This document shows, in pieces, positions 56,912 through 64,000 of a stretch of 64,000 nt of DNA. Source of the stretch: Arthrobacter sp. ISL-30 (lineage in GTDB: Bacteria; Actinomycetota; Actinomycetes; Actinomycetales; Micrococcaceae). Under the pieces are notes generated by a model that was not told where the DNA came from, made no database searches, and was given only the letters and a program-made list of their open reading frames with translations. Within the stretch, counting starts at the first letter, position 1. The number at the start of each line of letters is the position of its first letter. Position numbers and translations under genes: made by a program. Location: positions 89,813 through 153,812 of the forward strand of contig NZ_JAGGPK010000010.1 in the NCBI RefSeq assembly GCF_018613855.1. Direction: 5' to 3'.

Positions 56912-58453
56912 CTATCGATCCATTCCGATGGTGTCAGTCATTATCCGCGTCGCCTGGATTCTTGGATAGCGGGACCAGGGTTCGGCGGCCGCTGCGGCGT
57001 GTTTCTGGGTGACTTGGTAGCTGTAGCCGAGCATTTCGGCAACCAGCGGGGCGGGCACTTCCTTCACGAGGGCGCGGAGGGATGCGTTGCGTGCACCGAG
57101 GAGGTTAATTCCGATTTCCCTGAGGCGCTCCATGAGCGTGTTTGGGTGGATGTGTTGCCCGGGCCGGTATCCGGGAAACAACCATTCACTGCCCGAGCTG
57201 CCGCCCGTGCGCAAGTTGGGGCGTGCGGCCAGGTGTTGGGTGAGCAGTGAGGCGAAAGGTTCGGGCACGGGCGCTGGATCTCCTTCCGCGAGTGACAGAC
57301 GCAGGCCATCTGGCGTGAGGATCACGTCGGTGCTTTTCATCGCGGCGATCTTCACGACTGGCTGGGCGTAGAGCAGCAGGAGAGTGGCGGCGACCCGGTA
57401 GTGCAGGGTGTCGATGTTGTCCGTGAGGCAGGCTTTGAGCATGGCGAGACGCTGGCCCTGGGTGAGCAGTGGCACGGTCTTGGCCTGCCGGAATCCGATG
57501 GTGATGTTGGTGCAGGTCCGGTTCTTGACCGCCCAGACGAAGAAGGTTCTGATGGCATGTCTGGTGGTTGGACCGTCGGCCAGCCAAGTGTCGACGTCGG
57601 CCTGTACGCAGGAGGCGACGGTCCGTCCATGGGTGAGCTTGAGCCAGGTGAAGAATTTGATGGTTTCGGTGATTTCCTGCTTCGCGCTGTGGACGGGGCC
57701 GCGGGTGGGTTTCCCGTCGGCAGAGAGGCTCCTGATGCGCCGCAGGTGGTGCCACCGGGCGAAAGACTCCACCGGCCGTTGGATATCGGCATCGTCGACG
57801 TCCTCCAGCTTGCTGGTGAGCCACCGTTGAAAGAGAGCGAGGTAATGATCTCTGCTCGGGAGTAGCTTGTGATGGGTTAGCAGGCTGCGCATGTGTTCCA
57901 CCCGCAGGCTGTTTGGTTCCTGATCCAGTGCCTCGTGGCGGAGGGGGATCTCGCTAGAGGCAAGTCGTCGGAGCAGGTCGCGGACGCCGGGCTTGCGGAG
58001 CCAGGTGAGGATGCTTTCGGGGCGCTGGGCTCCGCAGAGGGCGGCAAGCAGTTTCGTCGCCGTCGTTTCCGTCGCCTCTGATGCTTCGCTACGGCGGAAT
58101 AGCGCGGTGAGGTCATCCCGAAGCGAGCAACGGGCGCAGGTGTTCTGGCGGTAGTGCTCGGTTTCCGTGCCGCAGCGTGAGCAGTGGTAGTCCTGCGTGA
58201 TACCTGCGCAATCGACACAGACCGGTTGATCGCCGTGGGCAGCAGACCGCCCGGGAAGCATGCGCTCTGTTCGGCAGTCAGGGCAGGTCCCGTGCGTGCG
58301 CATGGCGACGGTGAAGCAGGTCCCGCAGATCCTGCCTTCGGACCAGCTGGCGCGGTGCCTGCCAGCTGTCCGTGAGCATCTGTCGCAGGTGAAGTCGCCT
58401 GCGGTGCGAGGTCGGCCGCGGATGGCTATCCGCGGGGTGATCTCAGCCGTCAT
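56912..58453 (-). CDS. Zinc-ribbon tyrosine-recombinase-like protein, catalytically degenerate
   Basis: 513 residues. Residues 23-109 hold six C-x2-C pairs (23/26, 43/46, 57/60, 79/82, 91/94, 106/109), enough for three zinc ribbons. Residues about 200-310 look like a core-binding (SAM-like) domain and 320-490 like a tyrosine-recombinase catalytic domain. Where active enzymes have the first Arg, this has A-Q-P-V-V-K-I (363-369). The H-x-x-R box is not recognisable, and the usual L-G-H-x-x-x-x-T-x-x-Y block appears as L-G-Y-S-Y-Q-V-T-Q-K-H (475-485) without the nucleophile Tyr. It overlaps the XRE gene by 11 bases and is the last gene of a three-gene recombinase cassette. A helper or target-recognition role is inferred. 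Confidence 0.82.
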   Translation of the reverse strand: MTAEITPRIAIRGRPRTAGDFTCDRCSRTAGRHRASWSEGRICGTCFTVAMRTHGTCPDCRTERMLPGRSAAHGDQPVCVDCAGITQDYHCSRCGTETEHYRQNTCARCSLRDDLTALFRRSEASEATETTATKLLAALCGAQRPESILTWLRKPGVRDLLRRLASSEIPLRHEALDQEPNSLRVEHMRSLLTHHKLLPSRDHYLALFQRWLTSKLEDVDDADIQRPVESFARWHHLRRIRSLSADGKPTRGPVHSAKQEITETIKFFTWLKLTHGRTVASCVQADVDTWLADGPTTRHAIRTFFVWAVKNRTCTNITIGFRQAKTVPLLTQGQRLAMLKACLTDNIDTLHYRVAATLLLLYAQPVVKIAAMKSTDVILTPDGLRLSLAEGDPAPVPEPFASLLTQHLAARPNLRTGGSSGSEWLFPGYRPGQHIHPNTLMERLREIGINLLGARNASLRALVKEVPAPLVAEMLGYSYQVTQKHAAAAAEPWSRYPRIQATRIMTDTIGMDR

Positions 58454-58775
58454 CGCGGATCACGCGGGCGCGTTTGGGCCTCACGGTCTTGTTCAGGTCC
58501 ACGACGTTGGCGTCGGAGGCGACCTTGCGGACCTTGGCGTCTGTTGCCGTGACGGTGACCAGGTCCTCGGGTCCGCAGGCGAAGATGTCGCAGAGGGCGG
58601 CGACCATCATGAGCGAGACACGTTCCGGGCGCTGCGTGACAAGCCGGTATACCTGGGAGGCCGAGAGCTCGATGCCACGTTCCCTCAGTAACGGGCCCAG
58701 GTCGGTGCTGTTGTGCATTCCGCGGGCTGCCATGAGTTCGGCGAGCCGCCACCGGTAGTCGATCTCTCGTTTCAT
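58443..58775 (-). CDS. XRE-type helix-turn-helix regulator
   Basis: 110 residues. A Cro/CI-like DNA-binding domain covers about residues 8-75 (W-R-L-A-E-L-M-A-A-R, L-S-A-S-Q-V-Y-R-L-V and A-L-C-D-I-F-A-C-G-P-E-D-L). A basic tail follows. It starts 5 bases after the recombinase gene and overlaps the next by 11 bases, so it is the middle gene of a tightly packed operon. It may control the operon by binding the repeated palindromic site near the recombinase promoter, or act as a recombination directionality factor. Confidence 0.9.
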   Translation of the reverse strand: MKREIDYRWRLAELMAARGMHNSTDLGPLLRERGIELSASQVYRLVTQRPERVSLMMVAALCDIFACGPEDLVTVTATDAKVRKVASDANVVDLNKTVRPKRARVIRDDG

Positions 58776-58780
58776 GAGGT

Positions 58781-59878
58781 TCAGTCTTCCATTCCGGCAA
58801 GGGCGTCCCGGACGGTGGAGTCCAGGGCCCGGCGCAGCGTTTTGACCCGGTAGTCGCTGGAGACGGAGGTATAGAGGGCCGTGGTCGAGGCGTGCTCGTG
58901 TCCAGCCTGGTGTTGGACGAACAGCGGGTCCATGCCGGCTTCGATGAGATGGGTGACGTAGGAGCGGCGCAGCGAGTGGATGTCCAGTCCGGGGGAGAGG
59001 CCCAGGTCTTCGCAGTAGCGGTTGAACCTGCGGTTCAGTGCCGTCTCGGAAACCAGCGTGCCGCGTTCGGACGGGAACAGGTCCAGCCCGTCGGTCATGT
59101 GCGGGTGGCCGCGTTCCAGCCAGTCGGCGATGATCTCCGCCGACCAGTCAAACACCGTCAGGATGCTGCGGCGTTTCGGGGGAGACCCTTTCATGGCCTT
59201 GCCGTAGCGGACCTGCAGCACCCCGTACTTCCCGAACTCCCGGGCGTGCGGGTTCCTGGCAAAATCCACAGTCTGGAGGTGTCTGACCTCATTGCGTCGT
59301 AGGCCCCAGCAGTAGGCCACCTTGAAAAGGACCGCGTCGCGGTATGCCGGCAGCCAGCCCTTGCGGCCCAGGGTCGCGATCCGGTCCACCTCGTCATCGG
59401 CCCGGTCAAAGAAGGCCTGTAACTCCTGCCTGGTGAACGGGCGCCGGACAGGAGTTGACTCTGTCGCCTGCGCATGGACCGCAGTGTTCCAGTCAAAGCA
59501 GACCTGAGCAGGGTGCGTTCCGAAGTACTGTTCGCAGACCCGGTCCCAGCCATACTCAGGCGAGGCCGCATAGGCGCAGAACGTCCTCAGAGCTGCCTGG
59601 TAGCTCCGGATGGTGGACTGGGCGGCGTGCTTCACGCTCCGCAGATCTCCGAAGAACTCGTCCACGTGGGCCGGCGTCCACTGCCACGGATACTCGTTCG
59701 TGGACTCCTGGAACCGCGTCACCAGCCGTTCCCGGCCCTCGATCGTGCCAAACGACAGGTTCCTACTCAACTGCTGGTTGCGCCAGCCCGTGAGCATCTG
59801 GGTGAACACATGGTCCTCTGGGTGAAGGAAACGCACAGCGCCGAAGTCGAGCACGCGTCCCGCTGAATCGACCGCCAC
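58781..59878 (-). CDS. Tyrosine recombinase/integrase
   Basis: 365 residues from a GTG at 59878 with GGAGG close upstream; a TTG at 59920 lies within the promoter-region repeat and is less likely. The N-terminal core-binding domain covers about residues 20-130. The catalytic domain has Arg in W-G-L-R-R-N-E-V (near 194), H-S-L-R (His 301, Arg 304), G-H-E-H (His 327) and the nucleophile Tyr 336 in T-T-A-L-Y-T. All active-site residues appear present, so it should be active. It leads a three-gene cassette (recombinase, XRE, zinc-ribbon partner) that lies next to the chromosomal dif site. Confidence 0.93.
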   Translation of the reverse strand: MAVDSAGRVLDFGAVRFLHPEDHVFTQMLTGWRNQQLSRNLSFGTIEGRERLVTRFQESTNEYPWQWTPAHVDEFFGDLRSVKHAAQSTIRSYQAALRTFCAYAASPEYGWDRVCEQYFGTHPAQVCFDWNTAVHAQATESTPVRRPFTRQELQAFFDRADDEVDRIATLGRKGWLPAYRDAVLFKVAYCWGLRRNEVRHLQTVDFARNPHAREFGKYGVLQVRYGKAMKGSPPKRRSILTVFDWSAEIIADWLERGHPHMTDGLDLFPSERGTLVSETALNRRFNRYCEDLGLSPGLDIHSLRRSYVTHLIEAGMDPLFVQHQAGHEHASTTALYTSVSSDYRVKTLRRALDSTVRDALAGMED

Positions 59879-59894
59879 GAACCCTCCTGATACA

Positions 59895-59917
59895 TTGCAT
59901 TGGATGCAAGAATCATG
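59895..59917. repeat. Palindromic repeat upstream of the recombinase, copy 1
   Basis: TTGCATTGGATGCAA (a perfect 6-bp inverted repeat with a 3-base centre) is followed by GAATCATG. A near copy occurs at 60116-60137 in the same orientation. This copy is 17 bases upstream of the recombinase start codon and overlaps its likely promoter, so it is a candidate operator or recombinase-binding site. Confidence 0.8.
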
Positions 59918-60115
59918 CAATTAATGCAGGACGTGCGCAAATCCGCGGATCAGAGGGCCATTCCAACTTGATGCACTCCGGCTTTGGAGGGCTGCCTGGT
60001 GGACCGACGAGTAGCCCAGGGCCAGCCAGTCGTACGGTGTTTCCACAGGTCACAGGCGTTTTTCCGCTTCAAGTGACGCGGTATCGGGTGGCAATGGGCG
60101 GAGGAGGGGTCATCG

Positions 60116-60137
60116 TGCATCGGATGCAATAATCACG
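60116..60137. repeat. Palindromic repeat next to dif, copy 2
   Basis: TGCATCGGATGCA followed by ATAATCACG matches copy 1 at 19 of 22 positions, with the inverted repeat TGCAT/ATGCA conserved. It ends 5 bases before the dif match. Confidence 0.8.
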
Positions 60138-60142
60138 GTTTT

Positions 60143-60170
60143 ACTTGACATAATGTAGATTATCGGCGCT
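60143..60170 (-). other. dif: Chromosome dimer resolution site dif (XerC/XerD site)
   Basis: On the minus strand the sequence reads AGCG-CCGATAAT-CT, then ACATTATGTCAAGT. The actinobacterial dif consensus, as I recall it, is TTSR-CCGATAAT-VN, then ACATTATGTCAAGT. All positions fit except the first two of 28. The arms form the expected imperfect dyad (ATAAT/ATTAT) around a 4-6 base centre. XerC and XerD recombine dif sites to separate chromosome dimers near the replication terminus. No xer gene is in the window. Most core genes to the left are on the plus strand, as expected for a fork moving toward this site. Confidence 0.87.
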
Positions 60171-60365
60171 CAAACCGTGGGAGTAGAAGTGGCCGCGAGA
60201 ACTCACGTTGCATGGAGAACCGACCGTTTCCGCGGTCAGTCCACGAACCGTTTGTGCATTCCGCACATTTCCGCACCCTGGCCCAGCCATGCCGTGAACT
60301 CGCGGCGAAACCCAGGCTATGGCCTGAGTGCCTCGCATCCGAACAAGAAGTTCCAGACGAAGCCC

Positions 60366-60653
60366 TTAGAGAGGGCCAGGCGCTTCGCCCCACCAGGGCT
60401 CTGTCACTACAAGGTCGACGGCATCGCCCAAGTCAGTGCGCAGCTGGCGCAATAGGCCTACGCCCTCGGCGAGCCACTCAGCATTGCCCGGACCTTCGAG
60501 CGGAAGCCTGTCCTCTTCATATTGCGAGTTCCACAACCGGACTCGCTCTGCAAGTTCCGGAGAAATACCTAGCGATTCAGGATCGACGGGCTTGCCCTTG
60601 TCGTTCCATAAGGGTCCGGGGCCATAATCCGGCCAGAACTCCAGTCGCATCAT
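60366..60653 (-). CDS. Small actinobacterial hypothetical protein
   Basis: 95 residues from tandem ATG codons with GGGAG upstream. The sequence L-E-F-W-P-D-Y-G-P-G-P-L-W and the ending V-V-T-E-P-W-W-G-E-A resemble a family of small acidic actinobacterial proteins I have seen annotated as hypothetical. No membrane segment. The same frame stays open upstream into the frameshifted VOC gene, but that part is not this protein. It is the first gene past dif. Confidence 0.7.
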   Translation of the reverse strand: MMRLEFWPDYGPGPLWNDKGKPVDPESLGISPELAERVRLWNSQYEEDRLPLEGPGNAEWLAEGVGLLRQLRTDLGDAVDLVVTEPWWGEAPGPL

Positions 60654-60852
60654 GATCCGAGTATCTCCCGATAACGAGGCGCGAACGGCCAATTGGACAT
60701 GAGAAAGTGAAGCGGTTTCACCTGGCGACTCCCGTTGCATGAGTACCCGCGCAAGCCAGTTGCTAACAAGCCTCGACACCATCACACGGTGAGCAACGAA
60801 ACAAGTGTCGAAACGGGCCGTCACGCGGTGATGCCGATGTTCGGAGTGTCGT

Positions 60853-61289
60853 TCAGCGCAGCTCCTCGACCAGCCCGATGATGATGCCGTCGGGGCCGCG
60901 GACGTAGCCGTACCGGTATATGTCCCCATACTGCGCCACCTCGCCCACGAGTTCGGCCCCGTGGGCGCGCATGCGGTTGAGGACGTCGTCAACGGCGTCG
61001 ACGACGAACTGAGGCGAGGGATGCCCGGGGTGTTCATCGGCGCCCACGGCGCAGTGCTGGTGGCCACCGGCGTGTGGAACGTCGACAGCTCGACGCGGCC
61101 GCTGCCGTCCGGGGTCCGCACGACGGCGATATCCGCTCGGACGCCGTCCAGCCCGACGAGCTGGTCCACCCATTCATCCTCGACTGCTGCCTCGCCCTCC
61201 AGTTCCAGGCCCAATTCGACGAAGAACGCGATAGCAGCCTCGAGATCCTCGACCACAACGCCGACGTGATCCATCCGGTAGATCGTCAT
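60853..61289 (-). pseudogene. VOC family protein, frameshifted
   Basis: From ATG 61289 the frame reads M-T-I-Y-R-M-D-H-V-G-V-V-V-E-D-L through E-L-S-T-F-H-T-P and M-N-T-P-G-I-P-R-L. It then turns to nonsense (S-S-S-S-T). In the next frame Q-F-V-V-D-A-V-D-D-V-L-N-R-M-R-A-H-G-A-E-L continues to G-P-D-G-I-I-I-G-L-V-E-E-L at 60853, the expected second half of a glyoxalase-like protein. One missing base near 61008-61014 explains the break. Confidence 0.88.
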
Positions 61290-61366
61290 GCCACACAGTG
61301 TAGGGGACCGAGGATTCCTGCCGTTGACGAACAGCGCGCCGGCCCGGAGCAGCTACAGTGGGCGCC

Positions 61367-61972
61367 ATGCGAAAACTCATAGTCCAGCAGTGGGTTACCG
61401 TCGACAACATCGCCGCGGAGGAGGACGGTGGGCTCAGCTTCGTGTCAGGGGAGCCTTTTTCCGAGACCACCAACAGTGCGTTCAAGGCGAGCGTGATGGG
61501 GCTCATCGACTCGGTCGACACGATGATTCTCGGCGCGAATACCTACGCCCAGTCCAAGGGCTACTGGCCGTACGCCGACGAACAGGGCGAGTACGGCGAG
61601 AAGCTCAACAACCTCACCAAGTTCGTCGCCTCATCGAAGCTGGATGAAGCCCCCTGGGGCGACTTTCCCGCAGCGACCGTGACGCGCGACCCGGCCGCCA
61701 CCATTCAGGAGCTCAAGGAGCAGAGCGGCAAGGACATCTGGCTGTGGGGAAGCTTGAAACTCATGCACTCCCTGATGGACGCCGGCATCGTCGACGAAGT
61801 CCGGATGCTGGTCTGCCCAGCGTCACGCGGCAAGGGAACGCGCATTTTCGACGATTGGCAAGACCTGAAGCTGGTCGAGGCCACCCCGTTCGAAAACGGC
61901 GTGGTACTTCTGCGCTACGAGATCAAGACTCAGGCGAAAACGAGACGAATTAGTCAAAATGAGACGAATTAA
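61367..61972 (+). CDS. Dihydrofolate reductase-like (RibD C-terminal domain) protein
   Basis: 201 residues from the ATG at 61367. Motifs R-K-L-I-V-Q-Q-W-V-T-V-D-N at the start, I-L-G-A-N-T-Y and I-W-L-W-G-S-L-K-L and D-E-V-R-M-L-V-C-P place it in the same broad reductase family as the gene at 53139. An acidic insertion follows the first strand (A-A-E-E-D-G-G). The last dozen residues (A-K-T-R-R-I-S-Q-N-E-T-N) contain a repeated DNA tract (GAGACGAATTA twice), so the original C-terminus may have been altered. Substrate unknown. Confidence 0.88.
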   Translation: MRKLIVQQWVTVDNIAAEEDGGLSFVSGEPFSETTNSAFKASVMGLIDSVDTMILGANTYAQSKGYWPYADEQGEYGEKLNNLTKFVASSKLDEAPWGDFPAATVTRDPAATIQELKEQSGKDIWLWGSLKLMHSLMDAGIVDEVRMLVCPASRGKGTRIFDDWQDLKLVEATPFENGVVLLRYEIKTQAKTRRISQNETN

Positions 61973-61976
61973 CCGT

Positions 61977-62725
61977 TCACTTCCCGGGCTCAGCCCACTC
62001 ATGTTCCTTCTTCATGAAGTAATCCACACCGGTGTAGCCTCCATCGACGACGAGGGAGGCGCCAGTGATGAAAGAAGCGTCAGTGCTGAGAAGAAACACG
62101 ACGGTCTTGGCGATGTCATCGGGCTTACCGTTGCGACCCAACGGAGTAAGGCGGGCTGCTTCATAAGGTTCGGTCAAGATGCCAGAGTCGACCCAACCGG
62201 GAGTCACGGCGTTAACTCGGATTCCACGGGAGCCAAGTACGTTGGCAAGACTTCGGGTAACGGAAAGAAGAGCTGCTTTACTGGCCGAGTAAGCGATGCT
62301 TCGAAAGGATCCAATGTAGGCATCCGTACTGCCTATGTTGACGATGCTCGCTCCGGTGGACATACTAAGGCCGATTTCGTGGGCAAGGATAAGGGGAGCC
62401 GTGACATTCACCTCGAAGGTCCTATCCCATGCATCAAACGAAAATCCCTCAAATTGTTCTTTTTCGAGGATCCCGCATTATTGACCAGCGCATCGAGAGA
62501 AAATTCATCAAGAATCTGCCGTGCGAAAGCCAGTGACTTGGATCTGTCTGCCAGATCGAGCTGGCGTATTTCCACCCCGTGGGTGCGCCGTAACTCCTTC
62601 GCTTCCTCAAAACCGGTGTTGTAGGTCACGACGACATTCCAGCCGTCATCAGCGAGATGTTCGGCAATAGATCGGCCGATCCCTCGCGCGCCGCCGGTAA
62701 CCAGTGCAGTACGTTCGTCCGTCAT
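61977..62725 (-). pseudogene. Short-chain dehydrogenase/reductase, frameshifted
   Basis: From ATG 62725 (GGAGG 7 bases upstream) the frame reads M-T-D-E-R-T-A-L-V-T-G-G-A-R-G-I-G. It is a Rossmann NAD(P)-binding start, continuing to A-L-V-N-N-A-G. It then goes off frame and stops (G-I-G-P-S-R). One base later the expected I-L-E-K-E-Q-F-E-G-F-S-F-D-A-W-D is readable. It continues through V-N-I-G-S-T-D and the catalytic Y-S-A-S-K to V-V-D-G-G-Y-T-G at 61977. A single missing base at about 62472-62478 accounts for it. About 248 residues when repaired, typical of a FabG-like SDR. Confidence 0.9.
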
Positions 62726-63084
62726 GTTGATGCCTCCATCGAGCTCGCTAGTTGAAGGACTTGCATAGTCATTACAGTGGAGTCCGGCGGAGCAGAATGC
62801 CAGCGGTAGTGCGACAAATTCGACCAATCACCGAAGACCCACCGAACACAACGTCTCGGCAGAAATGTCCAGCATCGCATGCCCCCATGACAGCAACGCT
62901 CGGCTACTCCCCCGCCACCATCGAATGCCACGATCGACTCAGCTGCGGCACTCACTTTGGGGCGAGAGCTCCAGTCGCCTTCGAAAGGACGATTGCTCAA
63001 ACTGCTCAAGCACAGCATTGCCGCGTCTACTTGCCGGGAGTACGGTTCTCGCATGATGAGCCATCCGTGCGGGATGAGGTTCCA
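62726..63084. other. Intergenic stretch without recognisable gene
   Basis: 359 bases between divergent genes. The open frame leading into the next gene is not supported by a start site or known motifs. Confidence 0.5.
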
Positions 63085-63648
63085 ATGAATGCAAGGTCAA
63101 AGAATGCAGAATCCGCGGCGCCACTTGTCTTTGACGGGACGCGGTGGATCATTGTGGGGGGTCTCGCCGTTGGTGTAGTGCTCGGGTCTGCCGGGAACTT
63201 CGTCGAGGCTGGGAACGTCAAAAGCATCTTGTACGCAATTAGTGCGGTAGGCCTGATTACCGCCCTGGTGTTGCTTGCGGCAGAACATCTCTCGGCGGGA
63301 CAGAGATTCACCGCTGCCGGGTTTGCCCTGGTCGCACTCGGCGAAACGAGAGTGCTGAACCCTACCGAAACGCCCGGAGGTGAAGACTCTTTCGCCGTTG
63401 GCGTGCTGCTTTATGCACCCGGTCTGCTGATGCTTGCACGGTCCATTTGGCTACCACTCTGGGTTCGCGTGATTGGAGCAGCAGCAGCAGCCGTCTTCGC
63501 CGCTTATTCGCTGGTCTATCTGGGAGGGGGCGCCATCGACAACAGGGGGCCGTTCGTAGGTATTGGATACGCACTCTTCACACTAACTGTCCTCGGATGG
63601 ATTATCGCCGTCGTAGGTACAGAGAAGACCGATCGTAGAAAGGGATAG
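63085..63648 (+). CDS. Hypothetical multi-pass membrane protein
   Basis: 187 residues from the ATG at 63085 with GATGAGG upstream; a longer frame to 62752 is unsupported. Six hydrophobic helices are visible, about residues 20-38, 44-62, 70-85, 100-118, 122-143 and 152-175. A short Lys/Arg-rich tail follows. Family not recognised. A small hairpin (63690-63704) follows its stop. Confidence 0.7.
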   Translation: MNARSKNAESAAPLVFDGTRWIIVGGLAVGVVLGSAGNFVEAGNVKSILYAISAVGLITALVLLAAEHLSAGQRFTAAGFALVALGETRVLNPTETPGGEDSFAVGVLLYAPGLLMLARSIWLPLWVRVIGAAAAAVFAAYSLVYLGGGAIDNRGPFVGIGYALFTLTVLGWIIAVVGTEKTDRRKG

Positions 63649-63689
63649 CAGAGTGATCAGGCCCGGCGGGCGACCAGCCATTCGCTCGG

Positions 63690-63704
63690 CCCCGCGTAGC
63701 GGGG
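63690..63704 (+). terminator. Short hairpin after the membrane protein gene
   Basis: CCCCGC-GTA-GCGGGG forms a 6-bp stem with a 3-base loop 41 bases downstream of the stop. Weak as a terminator because no U-run follows. Confidence 0.4.
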
Positions 63705-63917
63705 CGGATCCTGCACACCCGTTGATCAGTTCATACGAGTCCGAGGTGCGGCTTCGGGTCCTGAAGGCTACGAGCGTTCTATTGGACCGTCTTAGCCTTG
63801 ATCCACCGATGCTGATCGGGGCGCCGACGGCGGGTTAAACCGAGAATGCCCGTCTTTTCAAGGAAAATGGAGTTTGTCTAGAACCCATTGACAACCGAAA
63901 AGAGAGGCATCTCGTAG

Positions 63918-64000
63918 GTGCAAGTTTCGCATAAGCGGTCCGCTGTGTCAGTTTCCTTTGATGAGCCGAACCTCGTGTCGGCTGCCGGGCTGCTCCCGGT
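63918..64000 (+). mobile_element. IS1380-family transposase, 5' end (continues outside window)
   Basis: From a GTG at 63918 the frame reads M-Q-V-S-H-K-R-S-A-V-S-V-S-F-D-E-P-N-L, then V-S-A-A-G-L-L-P, and is cut by the window end. This matches the start of IS1380-type (DDE_Tnp_1) transposases as I know them. The left terminal inverted repeat should lie in the roughly 100 bases upstream but I cannot place it with confidence. Frames between 63649 and 63917 are not credible genes. Confidence 0.75.

Larger units (their letters stand above)
59879..60365. other. Gene-free region holding the repeat pair and dif
   Basis: Apart from the two palindromic repeats and dif, no coding region is credible in these 487 bases. 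Short frames on both strands lack ribosome sites and family features. Confidence 0.6.

Noticed and set aside
60366..61289. One long 307-codon frame taken as a single protein
   Set aside because: Its first third is the start of a VOC protein, its middle is nonsense caused by a frameshift, and its last 95 codons are a separate small protein with its own start.
63653..63838. 61-codon frame between the membrane protein and the IS1380 transposase
   Set aside because: No ribosome site, composition unlike neighbours, and it spans the hairpin that follows the previous gene.
53772..64000. tRNA gene as integration target of the recombinase cassette
   Set aside because: No cloverleaf or CCA-end pattern was seen in the region; dif is the only recognisable attachment-type site nearby.

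Overview
The window is a 64 kb piece of a high-GC actinobacterial chromosome. Gene content and order point to the Micrococcaceae, most likely Arthrobacter or a close relative (Pseudarthrobacter, Paenarthrobacter). Supporting markers are the leuS–degV–comEA–comEC–holA block, lepA–hemW–hrcA–dnaJ–rsmE–phoH–ybeY–era, the actinobacterial qcrCAB/ctaCDEF respiratory genes, and the actinobacterial families DUF3097, DUF3043 and DUF3054. The genus is inferred from this context, not from a database match.

Layout. 1-50.6 kb is a conserved core. It starts with the end of leuS, a DegV protein and competence genes comEA/comEC. comEC appears to lack its C-terminal domain where a membrane-protein/PepSY/two-component module sits in front of holA. 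Next come rpsT, a MazF-like toxin gene, lepA, hemW and the heat-shock genes hrcA-dnaJ with a CIRCE operator. A lipoprotein gene with a tandem-repeat tail follows, then phoH-ybeY-CNNM-era, an LCP cell-wall enzyme and a secreted-type M13 peptidase. leuA carries a probable leucine leader peptide. recO-uppS, pyrD, a dipeptidase and erpA follow, then the cytochrome oxidase genes ctaC-ctaD-ctaF. An HPr-like gene and a GntR regulator are divergent across a DasR-like operator. The bc1 complex with oxidase subunit III (ctaE-qcrC-qcrA-qcrB), trpD, two VOC proteins, hsp20 and a transketolase complete the core.

From about 50.6 kb to the right end the sequence turns accessory and decayed. Four genes (a methyltransferase, an MFS transporter, a VOC protein and an SDR oxidoreductase) each have an otherwise good reading frame broken by one single-base shift. 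No such break was seen in the roughly 50 genes to the left. The same region holds an IS110 transposase remnant that interrupts a gene, a 26-bp direct repeat about 2 kb apart, and the start of an IS1380-type transposase at the window edge.

The most notable feature is a very good match to the actinobacterial chromosome-dimer resolution site dif at 60143-60170. It lies next to a three-gene recombinase cassette: a complete tyrosine recombinase, an XRE-like regulator, and a zinc-ribbon, recombinase-like protein that appears to have lost its catalytic residues. A near-identical repeat lies both in the recombinase promoter and just outside dif. The window therefore probably contains the replication terminus of the chromosome, and this agrees with most core genes to its left being on the + strand.
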